Origin: Chitinophaga dinghuensis
GTDB lineage: Bacteria; Bacteroidota; Bacteroidia; Chitinophagales; Chitinophagaceae
NCBI RefSeq assembly: GCF_003259435.1
Contig: NZ_QLMA01000005.1
Coordinates: 558,001-622,000 of the forward strand
Length of the DNA: 64,000 bases
Direction: 5' to 3'
A program made the translations under genes and the position numbers. Below, piece after piece: positions 55,145 through 63,704 of the stretch; the stretch's first letter is position 1; each line of letters begins with the position of its first letter. The notes under the pieces were generated by a model. The model made no database searches. It worked only from the letters and a program-made list of their open reading frames with translations, and was not told where the DNA came from.

Positions 55145-56260
55145 ATGTTTAATAATACTGTCTTAGATGTATTTATCGGCCTCATTTTTATTTATCTGCT
55201 CTATAGTCTACTGGCCACTATTTTACAGGAAATGTTTTCCAGATGGCTGTCGTTAAGAACACATAACTTAACCTACGCCATTCGTGTAATGCTGGAAGAT
55301 CGTAAAGAACTTGTATTCAAAAATCCTGCCTTGGCGCCTATTGGAAGGTTTCTTAAAACACAGAAAGATACGATCACTCATTTTTTTGTACCCTTTCCCG
55401 ATAATACGCTAGCAAACGCTTTTTACAAACATCCCACCATCAAATACCTGGGAGAGAGCCAGTGGAAAAGAAAGCCCGCCTATATTCATCCAGAAACGTT
55501 TTCTCAAACACTGATACAAATCTTGAGAGGGGAAAGCTATGATGCTACAGAACCTCAAATCAATCGTATTGAAGATGTCCTGTTCCGCAAAAACGGCTTC
55601 GAGACTTACCAAAATGGTCGTTCCGTCATCATTCCGATCGACAGTGAGACATTAAGACATCTTCGCCATATTTTCCTGGATTCACAGCGGGATATTGAAC
55701 GGTTTAGAATATTACTGGAAAACTGGTTCAACGAGACAATGGATCGCGCAGCCGGATGGTACAAAAGATCGGTTCAACTCATGTTGCTCATCATCGGATT
55801 AGCTTTAGCAATATCTTTTAATATAGACACTATTGCTATCTATAAGCTCTTGTCTAGGGATAAAACTGTTCGGGAGCAAATGGTGCAACTAGCTATAGCT
55901 GATGCAGGAAAATATAAACAGATGGTAGAGAGTATGTCGCCGAAAGACAGTGCCAATGCCCGAAAATTGGCGGCCGACAGCGATTCCTTACGCAAGCAAA
56001 CATTGGATAGCCTGAAAACGGCCGCAGACAGAGCGCAAAACTTGTTTAGTGTAAGTGAAAAATATCAATCCAGTGATGTAAATAAATGGTTAGGTCGACT
56101 ACTAACTGCATTAGCGATTTCCCTAGGGGCACCTTTCTGGTTCGACTTACTAAACAAACTGATACAATTGCGCAGCACTGGTCCCAAACCAGCAACTGCA
56201 CCTACGCCCAATACGACAGAACCTCAAAAAGACATTAATTCGATAAAAAGAGTCGGTTAA
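55145..56260 (+). CDS. Membrane protein with two anchored ends, first gene of the trypsin operon
   Basis: 371 residues. The N-terminal helix (V-F-I-G-L-I-F-I-Y-L-L-Y-S-L-L-A-T-I-L-Q) is followed by a highly charged region with R-W-L-S-L-R-T-H-N-L, a pattern seen in many uncharacterised membrane proteins with a helix at each end. A second helix is near 220 (L-M-L-L-I-I-G-L-A-L-A-I-S-F) and a third near 315 (L-L-T-A-L-A-I-S-L-G-A-P-F-W-F). The segment between the last two helices is rich in D, S, K and A. The protein ends in a low-complexity P-T-x tail. One nucleotide separates it from the protease gene. Confidence 0.78.
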   Translation: MFNNTVLDVFIGLIFIYLLYSLLATILQEMFSRWLSLRTHNLTYAIRVMLEDRKELVFKNPALAPIGRFLKTQKDTITHFFVPFPDNTLANAFYKHPTIKYLGESQWKRKPAYIHPETFSQTLIQILRGESYDATEPQINRIEDVLFRKNGFETYQNGRSVIIPIDSETLRHLRHIFLDSQRDIERFRILLENWFNETMDRAAGWYKRSVQLMLLIIGLALAISFNIDTIAIYKLLSRDKTVREQMVQLAIADAGKYKQMVESMSPKDSANARKLAADSDSLRKQTLDSLKTAADRAQNLFSVSEKYQSSDVNKWLGRLLTALAISLGAPFWFDLLNKLIQLRSTGPKPATAPTPNTTEPQKDINSIKRVG

Positions 56261-56261
56261 C

Positions 56262-57332
56262 ATGTTACTTACTGTCAATAAATACCTCAATATACGCACT
56301 GGCCAACCCTCTGCCAGCGCTGCTAATCCCGGCTATCTTTCACCCGGAGATAACATTGATTTGGAAGCCGTAGTACTGGGAGAAACATTGGATGGCAATG
56401 CTATCTGGTATCGTAGTAAATCTGGTTATTACTATTGGAGCGGCGGCGTGACCGAACAGGAATTTGAAATTCCTGGTTTAACAGTCACAGACGCAATACT
56501 AAGAGCGGTGACAGAAGACATACTGCACAACTATAGCAGTTATTACAGAAATAAATTCGACGGCTACCTTGGATGCGGCATTGGAAAAAGCAAAAACGAT
56601 ACCATCCAATCACCCGTGATCGCCATTTTCATAGACCGGCCCCAGGCAGCTACCACTGTAACTCCAGACCATATCCTGCATAAAGGATTTTCGATTCCCA
56701 TAGAGATGATAACCAGTAATCCTCCTAAATTTCAGCAGGGACATTTCTTTCCAGGCAATAAAGTTGCAGGAGGAACTGCCTGTATAAAGGGATATTACAA
56801 AGGATCAGAATGCTTGCTCAGTTGCTATCATGTAATGGCCTCTTCGCTAATGTCTGCAAACCCTCCCACTATTACCCCAGAGAACCATCTTTCAGTAACC
56901 CTAAAAAATGGGCAGGAAACAGTGACGTTACCAGTTATTGGCGGAGAATTCAATGACACGATAGAATACGCAGTAGCAGAACTTCCCGGTAATATTTCAT
57001 TTGACAATAAGTTCAATGAAAAACCAATTATTGGCTACTGCTCTCCAGCAGAAATAGATGCACTCTGGACTGAAATGGTTTATGCTTGCGGCGCATATAC
57101 CCCGGATGGAAAAGCCATCATCAATTACACCATGCGCGATATTCAGATTGAAGGTCATAACTTCAAAAATGTCATCCATACAGATAAACTATCTATCAAT
57201 GGCGACTCCGGCGCTGTAGTGGTGACCAATAATAATAAACTGGTAGGCTTCGTATTCGCAGGTGACAATGTCAGTCATTCCTACATTATGCCTGCCTATA
57301 AATTTGTTCCAAAAATTTTCATCCCAATATAA
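56262..57332 (+). CDS. SH3-like plus trypsin-like serine protease, no signal peptide
   Basis: 356 residues. Residues 1-70 are SH3b-like (V-N-K-Y-L-N-I-R-T-G and I-W-Y-R-S-K-S-G-Y-Y-Y-W). The rest is trypsin-like: S-C-Y-H-V with His190 as general base, and G-D-S-G-A with Ser316 as nucleophile. The acidic residue is less certain; the segment D-T-I-E-Y-A-V-A-E-L around 232-242 carries a D and an E in place of the usual D-i-A-l-l. No signal peptide or membrane helix is visible, which is unusual for trypsin-like enzymes but common for those used as effectors in intracellular conflict systems. Coupled to the preceding gene and 8 nt before the next one. Confidence 0.82.
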   Translation: MLLTVNKYLNIRTGQPSASAANPGYLSPGDNIDLEAVVLGETLDGNAIWYRSKSGYYYWSGGVTEQEFEIPGLTVTDAILRAVTEDILHNYSSYYRNKFDGYLGCGIGKSKNDTIQSPVIAIFIDRPQAATTVTPDHILHKGFSIPIEMITSNPPKFQQGHFFPGNKVAGGTACIKGYYKGSECLLSCYHVMASSLMSANPPTITPENHLSVTLKNGQETVTLPVIGGEFNDTIEYAVAELPGNISFDNKFNEKPIIGYCSPAEIDALWTEMVYACGAYTPDGKAIINYTMRDIQIEGHNFKNVIHTDKLSINGDSGAVVVTNNNKLVGFVFAGDNVSHSYIMPAYKFVPKIFIPI

Positions 57333-57340
57333 TATCATTT

Positions 57341-59212
57341 ATGAAATCGCTTTTTATTTTCTGTCTACTGTTCGCATGTCCGTGGATAATGCTGTATGCA
57401 CAGGAGGATCGTGTGAAATACGACACACTCATTAATGTAAATAACAAAACTATTAATAGCACTTATTTTAAGATCGAAAATATTCCTCCGGATGCATATG
57501 ACGGTCTGATAGAAAAATCCACCCTTGCCTCCCAGGGGAAAACGGCCATCCCCCTTGATTCTTATCTGAATAAGCTCGGATCTGAGGTAAAAAAACAATT
57601 TAAAGATAATCACATAGTTACCGTTAATTGGAATACTGTTAAAGATTCCATGAAATTGCTTCCTCCTCTAACCCTGTCTTTCTATTATGCGCCGCAAAAC
57701 AAAAATATAGTAGTGACACTGGATTCTCTTAAAAATCCAGAAGGTGCTAAGCCTCCACAAGAAACTGGTACCCACACACCTTCCTCCACTGATCCGCAAA
57801 TATCCAAACTACCTAACCGGGAAGATGTGCTGGAAGAATTGGAGAAATTGAATGTAGGCGATACTACTGTCAGGTATAAATTCATAGACCAAAATATGTT
57901 TACTACCGCCACCAGTTGGGGTTTCTCAGCACAGCAACAATGCGTCTCCAAAAGAGACCACAAACTGCCGGGGGAATACATGATTCTATACGACATGAGC
58001 GATAATGGCGGCGATTACTACATGCTAAAAAAAGTACGCAGGAAAAAGAAAGCCAGCGATAATTGTCCTTCAAACACCAGTTACGTTGAATACTACAAAC
58101 AGCGTAAGTCTATATTCTTCTCCCCACCAGTGGGTAGCCAGTTTAAGGTTCAATTAATGAACCTTAATGCACAGGACAATTGGAACATGACCGCGAGTTA
58201 CAGGGATAACTTCCTGGAAGAGGAGGCTACATTCAAATCAACATTCCTGGCATTTAGCAATAAAACCAATACGCCAGTCGCCGATACGAGCAAGTCCGCT
58301 ACCGCCGAGCCTCAGAAAGAACTACAATCAAATAAGGCAGTCGAAACTGCAGCAAATATCCTTGCGCTCCGCAATGATCTCCTGTACTACGCCGAAAAAT
58401 TCTATGTTAATAGCGCTACTTCCGATTTGCATAGACGCAATATCCTCGAGATAAATGATCGCATTCAAAGAACATTCAACACCAATATAAACGGCTTACT
58501 GACCCAATACCTGACAAATATGGACAAGGATGATGACCTCAACCTTGCGATGAAAAGCATACGTGACAATTATAATAAAATCATCTCTCTACGCATACAG
58601 AGTTTCCGCGCCTTTAGGCTTAAAAACAGAGATTACCTGGATCTGCAATTCAAGGACAAGGCAGGGAATATAGTGAAGGACGAAGAAATTCGGTTATCCG
58701 GAGGTATGAAAATTGATTTTAGTACCGGTATCTCTATAAATGGTCTGAAAGATTTTACATATATACTGAAAGACACGACCGTTTCATATAAAACAGATAC
58801 CGCCAGTACTACGCTCCCCAGAGATACTACGGGAAAGATCGTGCGCAGAGAAAATGATGGCAACACGAATGTTAATTTCGGTATCTACATGCATGTATAT
58901 CCCAGATTAAGTTCCAATTATAATATAGGCATCACCGTTGGTATCAGTACCAACACCAATCTGGACATAAACTTTGCCACAGGAGGAAGCCTGTTGCTTG
59001 GTTCCAGAAGAAGACTAGTATTGAGCGGCGGATGTATCTGGGGTAAGGTAAACCGACTCAGTAACTCGGTACAGGAGGGCTACCACGAAACCCCTGCTGC
59101 CAGCGGGACAATGAGACCTTCCTTCATTCCTGTAGGCGTAAGTGTAGTACCAGTCGTAAAAAGCTGGGTACGCTCCTGGTTCCTGGGTGTCAGTTGGAAC
59201 TTCACGAATTAA
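57341..59212 (+). CDS. Secreted 623-aa protein, barrel-like C terminus, third gene of the trypsin operon
   Basis: Signal peptide at 1-20 (L-F-I-F-C-L-L-F-A-C-P-W-I-M-L-Y-A-Q). The N-terminal part is charged. A central helical region (about 340-420) is rich in N, D and K. The last 200 residues are beta rich with alternating hydrophobic residues (I-G-I-T-V-G-I-S-T-N-T-N-L and S-W-V-R-S-W-F-L-G-V-S-W-N-F-T-N) and end in an aromatic-polar residue, so an outer-membrane barrel is possible. No known family. It follows a terminal hairpin at 59237-59269. Confidence 0.72.
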   Translation: MKSLFIFCLLFACPWIMLYAQEDRVKYDTLINVNNKTINSTYFKIENIPPDAYDGLIEKSTLASQGKTAIPLDSYLNKLGSEVKKQFKDNHIVTVNWNTVKDSMKLLPPLTLSFYYAPQNKNIVVTLDSLKNPEGAKPPQETGTHTPSSTDPQISKLPNREDVLEELEKLNVGDTTVRYKFIDQNMFTTATSWGFSAQQQCVSKRDHKLPGEYMILYDMSDNGGDYYMLKKVRRKKKASDNCPSNTSYVEYYKQRKSIFFSPPVGSQFKVQLMNLNAQDNWNMTASYRDNFLEEEATFKSTFLAFSNKTNTPVADTSKSATAEPQKELQSNKAVETAANILALRNDLLYYAEKFYVNSATSDLHRRNILEINDRIQRTFNTNINGLLTQYLTNMDKDDDLNLAMKSIRDNYNKIISLRIQSFRAFRLKNRDYLDLQFKDKAGNIVKDEEIRLSGGMKIDFSTGISINGLKDFTYILKDTTVSYKTDTASTTLPRDTTGKIVRRENDGNTNVNFGIYMHVYPRLSSNYNIGITVGISTNTNLDINFATGGSLLLGSRRRLVLSGGCIWGKVNRLSNSVQEGYHETPAASGTMRPSFIPVGVSVVPVVKSWVRSWFLGVSWNFTN

Positions 59213-59236
59213 ATGCTTTAGTTTAATCCCAACAGT

Positions 59237-59269
59237 AAGGGCTTGAAAGTGTAATACTTTCAAGCCCTT
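59237..59269. terminator. Bidirectional terminator, end of the trypsin operon
   Basis: A perfect 14-bp stem (59237-59250 with 59256-59269, loop of 5) lies 24 nt after the stop at 59212. The next gene on the other strand ends at 59399. It isolates the two operons from one another. Confidence 0.83.
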
Positions 59270-59398
59270 GTTATATCTAAAACCTGCAATAAACCAGGTC
59301 ACTTTATCAAATCGAATATTTAGTTAGATGAGGCAGGCATGATTATAACGTGTCTGACACAATATAATATCTAATTACTAAAGGGATTCCTCCTGGCA

Positions 59399-60196
59399 TC
59401 ATGAATGTAACGTGGTTTTTCCCTTCGGAGGATATAAATCGTAGAGCGCATCCAATGCATTCCCAGAATAACCACCCCTCTCATACTTAGACCTCCAATC
59501 ATTTAATCTATCCAAATTTATAGTCGTCAAATGCGATAAATCCAGATTATGGAGTATGCTCTCATTCAAATCCTCTGTGCCAGAAAAATTTCTATCTTTT
59601 ATCCTACGATGCCAATTCTTGGATTTTTTCTCAATGAGCTGCGTCATTCCAATTTCCATATAAATCCATGGCGATGAAGTCATTTCTAAATTATCAAACG
59701 AGCTAACAGCCTCAGGTGTATTCAGAAAGAATATACACTCTGTCTTATGCATCATCATTCCCAATGCAGAGGATAGCATCATGTGAACATGGCTTGTTGA
59801 AGCATTACGTTTTTTATAATCATATTTGTTGCCATGATCATTCCTACATTGCTCATTATCAATTATTTTGAGTAGATTATCTGCATATTGCCATATACAA
59901 GAGTCTATAAATGATTTTAGTTTAAATACTTTATGAAGCCACCCAGCTAGTACTATGGCCATTTTCAGATTCTTATGTGAGTGAGAAATAAAAACATCAG
60001 CATCCACCTGCGGAAACCAATGATCCTGCATTTTCGATCCATCTAAAAACCCTTCCTTTGAAACGAATGATTTGAGTGTTTTCTCAATTTGTTTTTTTTG
60101 CCCATCATACTGTTGAATACCTATCTTATGATAATAATCAACGTGATTCACTTTAATGCCCTCATGCAACCCTTTAATATTAAATCCTCTATACAT
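59399..60196 (-). CDS. TIR-domain effector, last gene of the TIR-SLOG operon
   Basis: 265 residues. The TIR fold is visible from D-V-F-I-S-H-S-H (about 67-74), through a helix (A-I-V-L-A-G-W-L-H-K-V-F), the strand L-K-S-F-I-D and a strand E-C-I-F-F-L-N-T, to the P-W-I-Y-M-E motif near 173-178, whose glutamate is the residue expected to cleave NAD+ or related substrates. The N-terminal 60 residues (helical, with Y-R-G-F-N) are extra to a bare TIR domain. The C terminus (about 185-265) is not recognised. TIR enzymes consume NAD+ or make signalling nucleotides. The gene starts 22 nt after the two-helix membrane gene. Confidence 0.85.
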   Translation of the reverse strand: MYRGFNIKGLHEGIKVNHVDYYHKIGIQQYDGQKKQIEKTLKSFVSKEGFLDGSKMQDHWFPQVDADVFISHSHKNLKMAIVLAGWLHKVFKLKSFIDSCIWQYADNLLKIIDNEQCRNDHGNKYDYKKRNASTSHVHMMLSSALGMMMHKTECIFFLNTPEAVSSFDNLEMTSSPWIYMEIGMTQLIEKKSKNWHRRIKDRNFSGTEDLNESILHNLDLSHLTTINLDRLNDWRSKYERGGYSGNALDALYDLYPPKGKTTLHS

Positions 60197-60218
60197 TACA
60201 AGTAAATTAATCAGTGAA

Positions 60219-60638
60219 TTAACAATGTCTTCCCGGCTGAATTAGAAACATCACCAAAAGAGTAACAACTACAAGAGCTCCATAAAAAAACAGTAAGGAT
60301 TTTGAGCTAATACATGTATTCCAGGTATTCTCCTTTTCGTTATCAGTACTCACATCCAAATCAAATTTTATCTTCTCTTCCTGAAGATCTTTTACGGTAT
60401 TATATAGCGCTCTAAACTTTCTCTCCTGTGATAAATAATACCCATCAAGAATCCAAAATATCAAAATTGGTATATAGGTAACAATTACATATTTACCATT
60501 TGTATCTTTAGCTGCTAGTGCAAATAAAGCAGATACCAATGTTACCGCCCAACCTTTCAACAGAAAGGAATTGGTATTCATTCTGGTAATAATCGCCTGT
60601 ATAAATTCAAGATGTTTCAATTTTGCTTCTAATCCCAT
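60219..60638 (-). CDS. Two-helix membrane protein of the TIR-SLOG operon
   Basis: 139 residues. It begins with a cytoplasmic amphipathic helix (L-K-H-L-E-F-I-Q-A-I-I-T-R-M), then two close membrane segments (G-W-A-V-T-L-V-S-A-L-F-A-L-A and I-V-T-Y-I-P-I-L-I-F-W-I-L-D-G-Y-Y-L), a charged R-K-F-R-A-L-Y linker, and a third at 115-133 (L-F-F-Y-G-A-L-V-V-V-T-L-L-V-M-F-L-I). This layout resembles small SLATT-like membrane proteins that act as pore-forming effectors in predicted immunity systems. The gene is 72 nt after the SLOG gene and 22 nt before the TIR gene. I infer a membrane effector; no assay is known. Confidence 0.75.
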   Translation of the reverse strand: MGLEAKLKHLEFIQAIITRMNTNSFLLKGWAVTLVSALFALAAKDTNGKYVIVTYIPILIFWILDGYYLSQERKFRALYNTVKDLQEEKIKFDLDVSTDNEKENTWNTCISSKSLLFFYGALVVVTLLVMFLIQPGRHC

Positions 60639-60710
60639 TTACTTTATTGATTAAGTGATTGAATCCCCCTACAAGGATAAGAGGAGTGTTAAATTGTTTT
60701 TCTACTAATT

Positions 60711-61484
60711 TTAGAAAGGTCGATCGATCAATTCAGAAACAATCCAATTAGCAATGTAACCATACGGATATGCTAAATGCTCAAACGGAGAATCCTCCAA
60801 TCCCAATGCTCGTTTCATCTCCAAATCGTCCACCTCCATAATTTTAAAATTAGGACCTTTCGGAAGATCCCTTCTGGTCTCCCAATCCAATTTTCGCTTT
60901 CTCAAAATATCAGTGGCCCCTCCCGTCTGAGGTAAAAGATAAACCGGGTGATTAGGGAACCTTTCCTGGAATAAGTCCACCTCCTCTTCTACTCCTTCCA
61001 TCCCCCCAATACAGATTTGTGCATGGATAGGATTGCTCTTATGAATCATCTTATCCCGCAAGCTTCTCAAACTTTTTCCGCATTGCGGTAGCCCTGGTAT
61101 ATTTACCTCGAACGATTCTCCCGCTATAGCCTGCGTCCAAATGACCTCAACAATATCCAACTTCAATAAACTCATCGTGTCTGTTGGCAAGACAGCCCTA
61201 AATGCCTCCGACTGGTATATACGCACTAGCGGATACAAATTTTCCAATTGCTCTGCACCACGACTCTTCTCAAACTCAGTGGCAACCATCGCTACAAGGG
61301 GCGTTATGGATGGATGGCCCCCAAAAATAAGCTGACCATTATTGGAAAAAACCGCACGCGCTATACTGATCACGGCTTCTTCAATATTAATCTGAGCATC
61401 TTTAATACGAGCATATTTCTCAGCTCTTTCAACAGTTGGTACACTTGCTGAAAGTAATACAGTAAATTCCGGATGTCCCATCAT
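60711..61484 (-). CDS. SLOG-superfamily protein, predicted nucleotide sensor
   Basis: 257 residues. The N-terminal part contains G-Q-L-I-F-G-G-H-P-S-I-T-P-L-V-A, where SLOG-family proteins bind the phosphate or ribose of a nucleotide, and later I-C-I-G-G-M-E-G-V-E-E-E, a helix, then V-Y-L-L-P-Q-T-G-G-A-T, the pattern of Rossmann-like LOG/DprA-type proteins. In Thoeris a SLOG domain binds the TIR-made nucleotide. Here it stands alone, with no fused SIR2, TIR or membrane effector. It begins 3 nt after the stop of the preceding TIR gene, so the pair is probably co-translated. Confidence 0.8.
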   Translation of the reverse strand: MMGHPEFTVLLSASVPTVERAEKYARIKDAQINIEEAVISIARAVFSNNGQLIFGGHPSITPLVAMVATEFEKSRGAEQLENLYPLVRIYQSEAFRAVLPTDTMSLLKLDIVEVIWTQAIAGESFEVNIPGLPQCGKSLRSLRDKMIHKSNPIHAQICIGGMEGVEEEVDLFQERFPNHPVYLLPQTGGATDILRKRKLDWETRRDLPKGPNFKIMEVDDLEMKRALGLEDSPFEHLAYPYGYIANWIVSELIDRPF

Positions 61485-61487
61485 ACA

Positions 61488-62729
61488 TTATGGTTTACTT
61501 TTATGAATATATTCCACCATCTTAATCATCTCCGCTTCTCTAAAATATTGAATCGCCGTTTTAACCGCCATCCAATCATTCAGCATTCCCCGACGTTCTT
61601 CAATAAACTTAGGGCCAACAATCATTTTAACTGCGCCCCTTGCATTATTACTATCCGTATAATGGAAATCATCCGCTTCCGGCGGCCTCGGTACCGCCCA
61701 GATCTTATAAACCTTCTGATTCTTCGAATCACTCGTCTCTATAAATCCATTTGCATCCAGTTTGAATGGCAGTTTCTTTCGTTTGAGACAAGAATAAATA
61801 CTCGACTGAAGTACATTCCTTTTACGGAAAATTGCCTTCTCATGTTCCTGTTTAATTCTTGCAATCATCCTTTTCATTACAGTTGTCCGCAATCTGCCAC
61901 CAGCGTCCATATCAGTGGAAGTATCCAATCGCTCTCGGTATTCATCATCTATTGAAAATACTATAGGAGCATTGTCAATATTCAGCGCCATAATTCCTAA
62001 CCTGTACTTCTTGGCAAAGGCTATTTCTTGTCTCACCCAATCTGAATCCAGGTAATGCTTCGATTCTAACATTATTACCATCGCCTTATCTGACAGTTCC
62101 TGAAATAGACGATTCTGAAACTCCACTCCCGGATCAATGGAATACCTGTCTAAAAAAACATCAAAACGCTCTTTTGTTAACTCTTCAAATAGTTGGTCAG
62201 CCAATTCCTGTGAATCTGTCTTCTTATAACTAATAAAAATCCGAGAGCGGCGATGGGTCATGTTTATCCGCTGCCATAAAACTGGCAGTACTTCGTTTAT
62301 ACTCACCTTCCAGAAAGCAACCTGGGGGCCTGAAAATGGCTTCGACAGTGAAATAAAATGATTATCTTTCATTACAGGGATAACAGTATAATTCCATCCA
62401 TACAACCCAGGGACATTAAATACATTGGAGGCGCCATCCGTAACAACAAACAAGATTTTCTGAGTGTTCTGCTGGCGCAAAGCAGCACATTGATTAAATG
62501 GTTCACAACTACGATTACATGGCGGCAACGATTGCTGGATATGCGCATCGAACTGAAATAATGCTCCAATCAGCGCCTTCTTTAAATCATTTGCCATATT
62601 CGCCGAGCCCGGGGAATCCGCGTATGCAATAGCAATATAAGTAGCCTGGGGACTGGGGACTCCTGAAAACTGCTCACAAGAAAAATCACCAGATGCTTGC
62701 TGCATCTGCAGAATAAGGTCTGAAGGCAT
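61488..62729 (-). CDS. TIR protein with an unrecognised N-terminal domain
   Basis: 413 residues. The first 155 are a separate domain with T-Y-I-A-I-A-Y-A-D-S-P-G-S-A, three cysteines in C-x3-C-x5-C near 72-82, and I-L-F-V-V-T-D-G-A-S-N-V-F-N-V-P-G-L-Y. The TIR domain runs about 160-290 with R-I-F-I-S-Y-K-K-T-D-S near 162 and S-D-W-V-R-Q-E near 229-235 (Glu235 expected to be catalytic). The last 80 residues are unrecognised. It is the first gene of the operon and would make the signal that starts the pathway, if the Thoeris analogy holds. The N-terminal domain may detect the trigger. Confidence 0.85.
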   Translation of the reverse strand: MPSDLILQMQQASGDFSCEQFSGVPSPQATYIAIAYADSPGSANMANDLKKALIGALFQFDAHIQQSLPPCNRSCEPFNQCAALRQQNTQKILFVVTDGASNVFNVPGLYGWNYTVIPVMKDNHFISLSKPFSGPQVAFWKVSINEVLPVLWQRINMTHRRSRIFISYKKTDSQELADQLFEELTKERFDVFLDRYSIDPGVEFQNRLFQELSDKAMVIMLESKHYLDSDWVRQEIAFAKKYRLGIMALNIDNAPIVFSIDDEYRERLDTSTDMDAGGRLRTTVMKRMIARIKQEHEKAIFRKRNVLQSSIYSCLKRKKLPFKLDANGFIETSDSKNQKVYKIWAVPRPPEADDFHYTDSNNARGAVKMIVGPKFIEERRGMLNDWMAVKTAIQYFREAEMIKMVEYIHKSKP

Positions 62730-62909
62730 GGGGATAATTATTGGTTAACATAAATATACATCGAATTATTATATGATATATCTTTAAATCTTCCCCCTAG
62801 GCACGAAGAACATCCACATGATAAGTTTTATATTCACGAAGAGTTATAGTATTCATCCTATTCCACACCAATAATTACCACTAACCTCAAATAATACAAT
62901 AATTATTTT

Positions 62910-63596
62910 ATGAAAAAAAAGAGCCTTTTTATCTCCTACGCAGTAAACGATAAGGATACCGTTGCAAAAATTGTCGAAGATTTACAGCAATGGAATTATG
63001 ATATCTGGATATATCCTAAGTCAATTCTACCAGGCGATTTCATAGTAGAAAGCGAAGAAAAAGGGATGTCAGACTGTGACCATGTTTTACTAATGCTTTC
63101 TGAGTCCTCCAATCACTCCCCCGCAGTAGACAGAGAAAAAGCATTAGCCAAATCGCTTGCAGGGGAAAAGAAATTAATCTATTGCAGAATCGATGATAAA
63201 GCACCATTATGGAGCGCAGAAGGAGTACAAATATGCGATCTGTATCATTCCTCCAATTATACTACTGAGCTACTCCGACTGATCAAATCCATTGACAATA
63301 CCTCCAGGTTTAAGATACGCTCTAGCGTATCCAAAGATGAATTCATAGCCGAGCAACAATGGTATAAAGTCAATATCTGGCTGGATGGTACTGGATTAGA
63401 AGAGATTATCGATGTAACTTATTATATACACCCAGATATTGTCATGGATGAAAATACCGACTGGGAGTTGGCAAACGATTACAACCACAAATTCAAATTA
63501 ACATTCTATACGCCTGATCCTGAAATCATATATTGTAATATTACTTTGGCCGATAATAGCGAGGAAGAGATACGCTACTTTCTGAAATTAAAATAG
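62910..63596 (+). CDS. TIR-pYEATS fusion protein, divergent from the TIR-SLOG operon
   Basis: 228 residues. Residues 1-130 form a TIR domain (S-L-F-I-S-Y-A-V-N-D-K-D at 5-16, then W-N-Y-D-I-W-I-Y-P, then H-V-L-L-M-L-S-E-S). The position of the usual W-x-x-x-E reads A-V-D-R-E (72-76), so the glutamate may remain but the tryptophan is lost. Residues 150-228 fit the prokaryotic YEATS (pYEATS) pattern: Q-W-Y-K-V-N-I-W-L-D-G-T-G, D-V-T-Y-Y-I-H-P, a variable loop, F-K-L-T-F-Y and Y-C-N-I-T-L-A-D-N. pYEATS domains were proposed by comparative genomics to sit in conflict systems with TIR and SLOG. The spacer of 180 bp upstream probably serves both directions. Confidence 0.83.
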   Translation: MKKKSLFISYAVNDKDTVAKIVEDLQQWNYDIWIYPKSILPGDFIVESEEKGMSDCDHVLLMLSESSNHSPAVDREKALAKSLAGEKKLIYCRIDDKAPLWSAEGVQICDLYHSSNYTTELLRLIKSIDNTSRFKIRSSVSKDEFIAEQQWYKVNIWLDGTGLEEIIDVTYYIHPDIVMDENTDWELANDYNHKFKLTFYTPDPEIIYCNITLADNSEEEIRYFLKLK

Positions 63597-63704
63597 GTAA
63601 AGTCGCCTGTCATCAAATTCCCTAACGCAGATGACTATATGCATCATTCTCCCAAATGATTAAAAATATAATATCTTAGGTGCAAAATCCCACTCCTCAA
63701 AGCA

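Noticed and set aside
59399..63596. Assignment of the TIR cluster to classical Thoeris
   Set aside because: No SIR2-SLOG or Macro fusion effector is present, and a pYEATS fusion and separate membrane gene are added, so the name Thoeris would be misleading.
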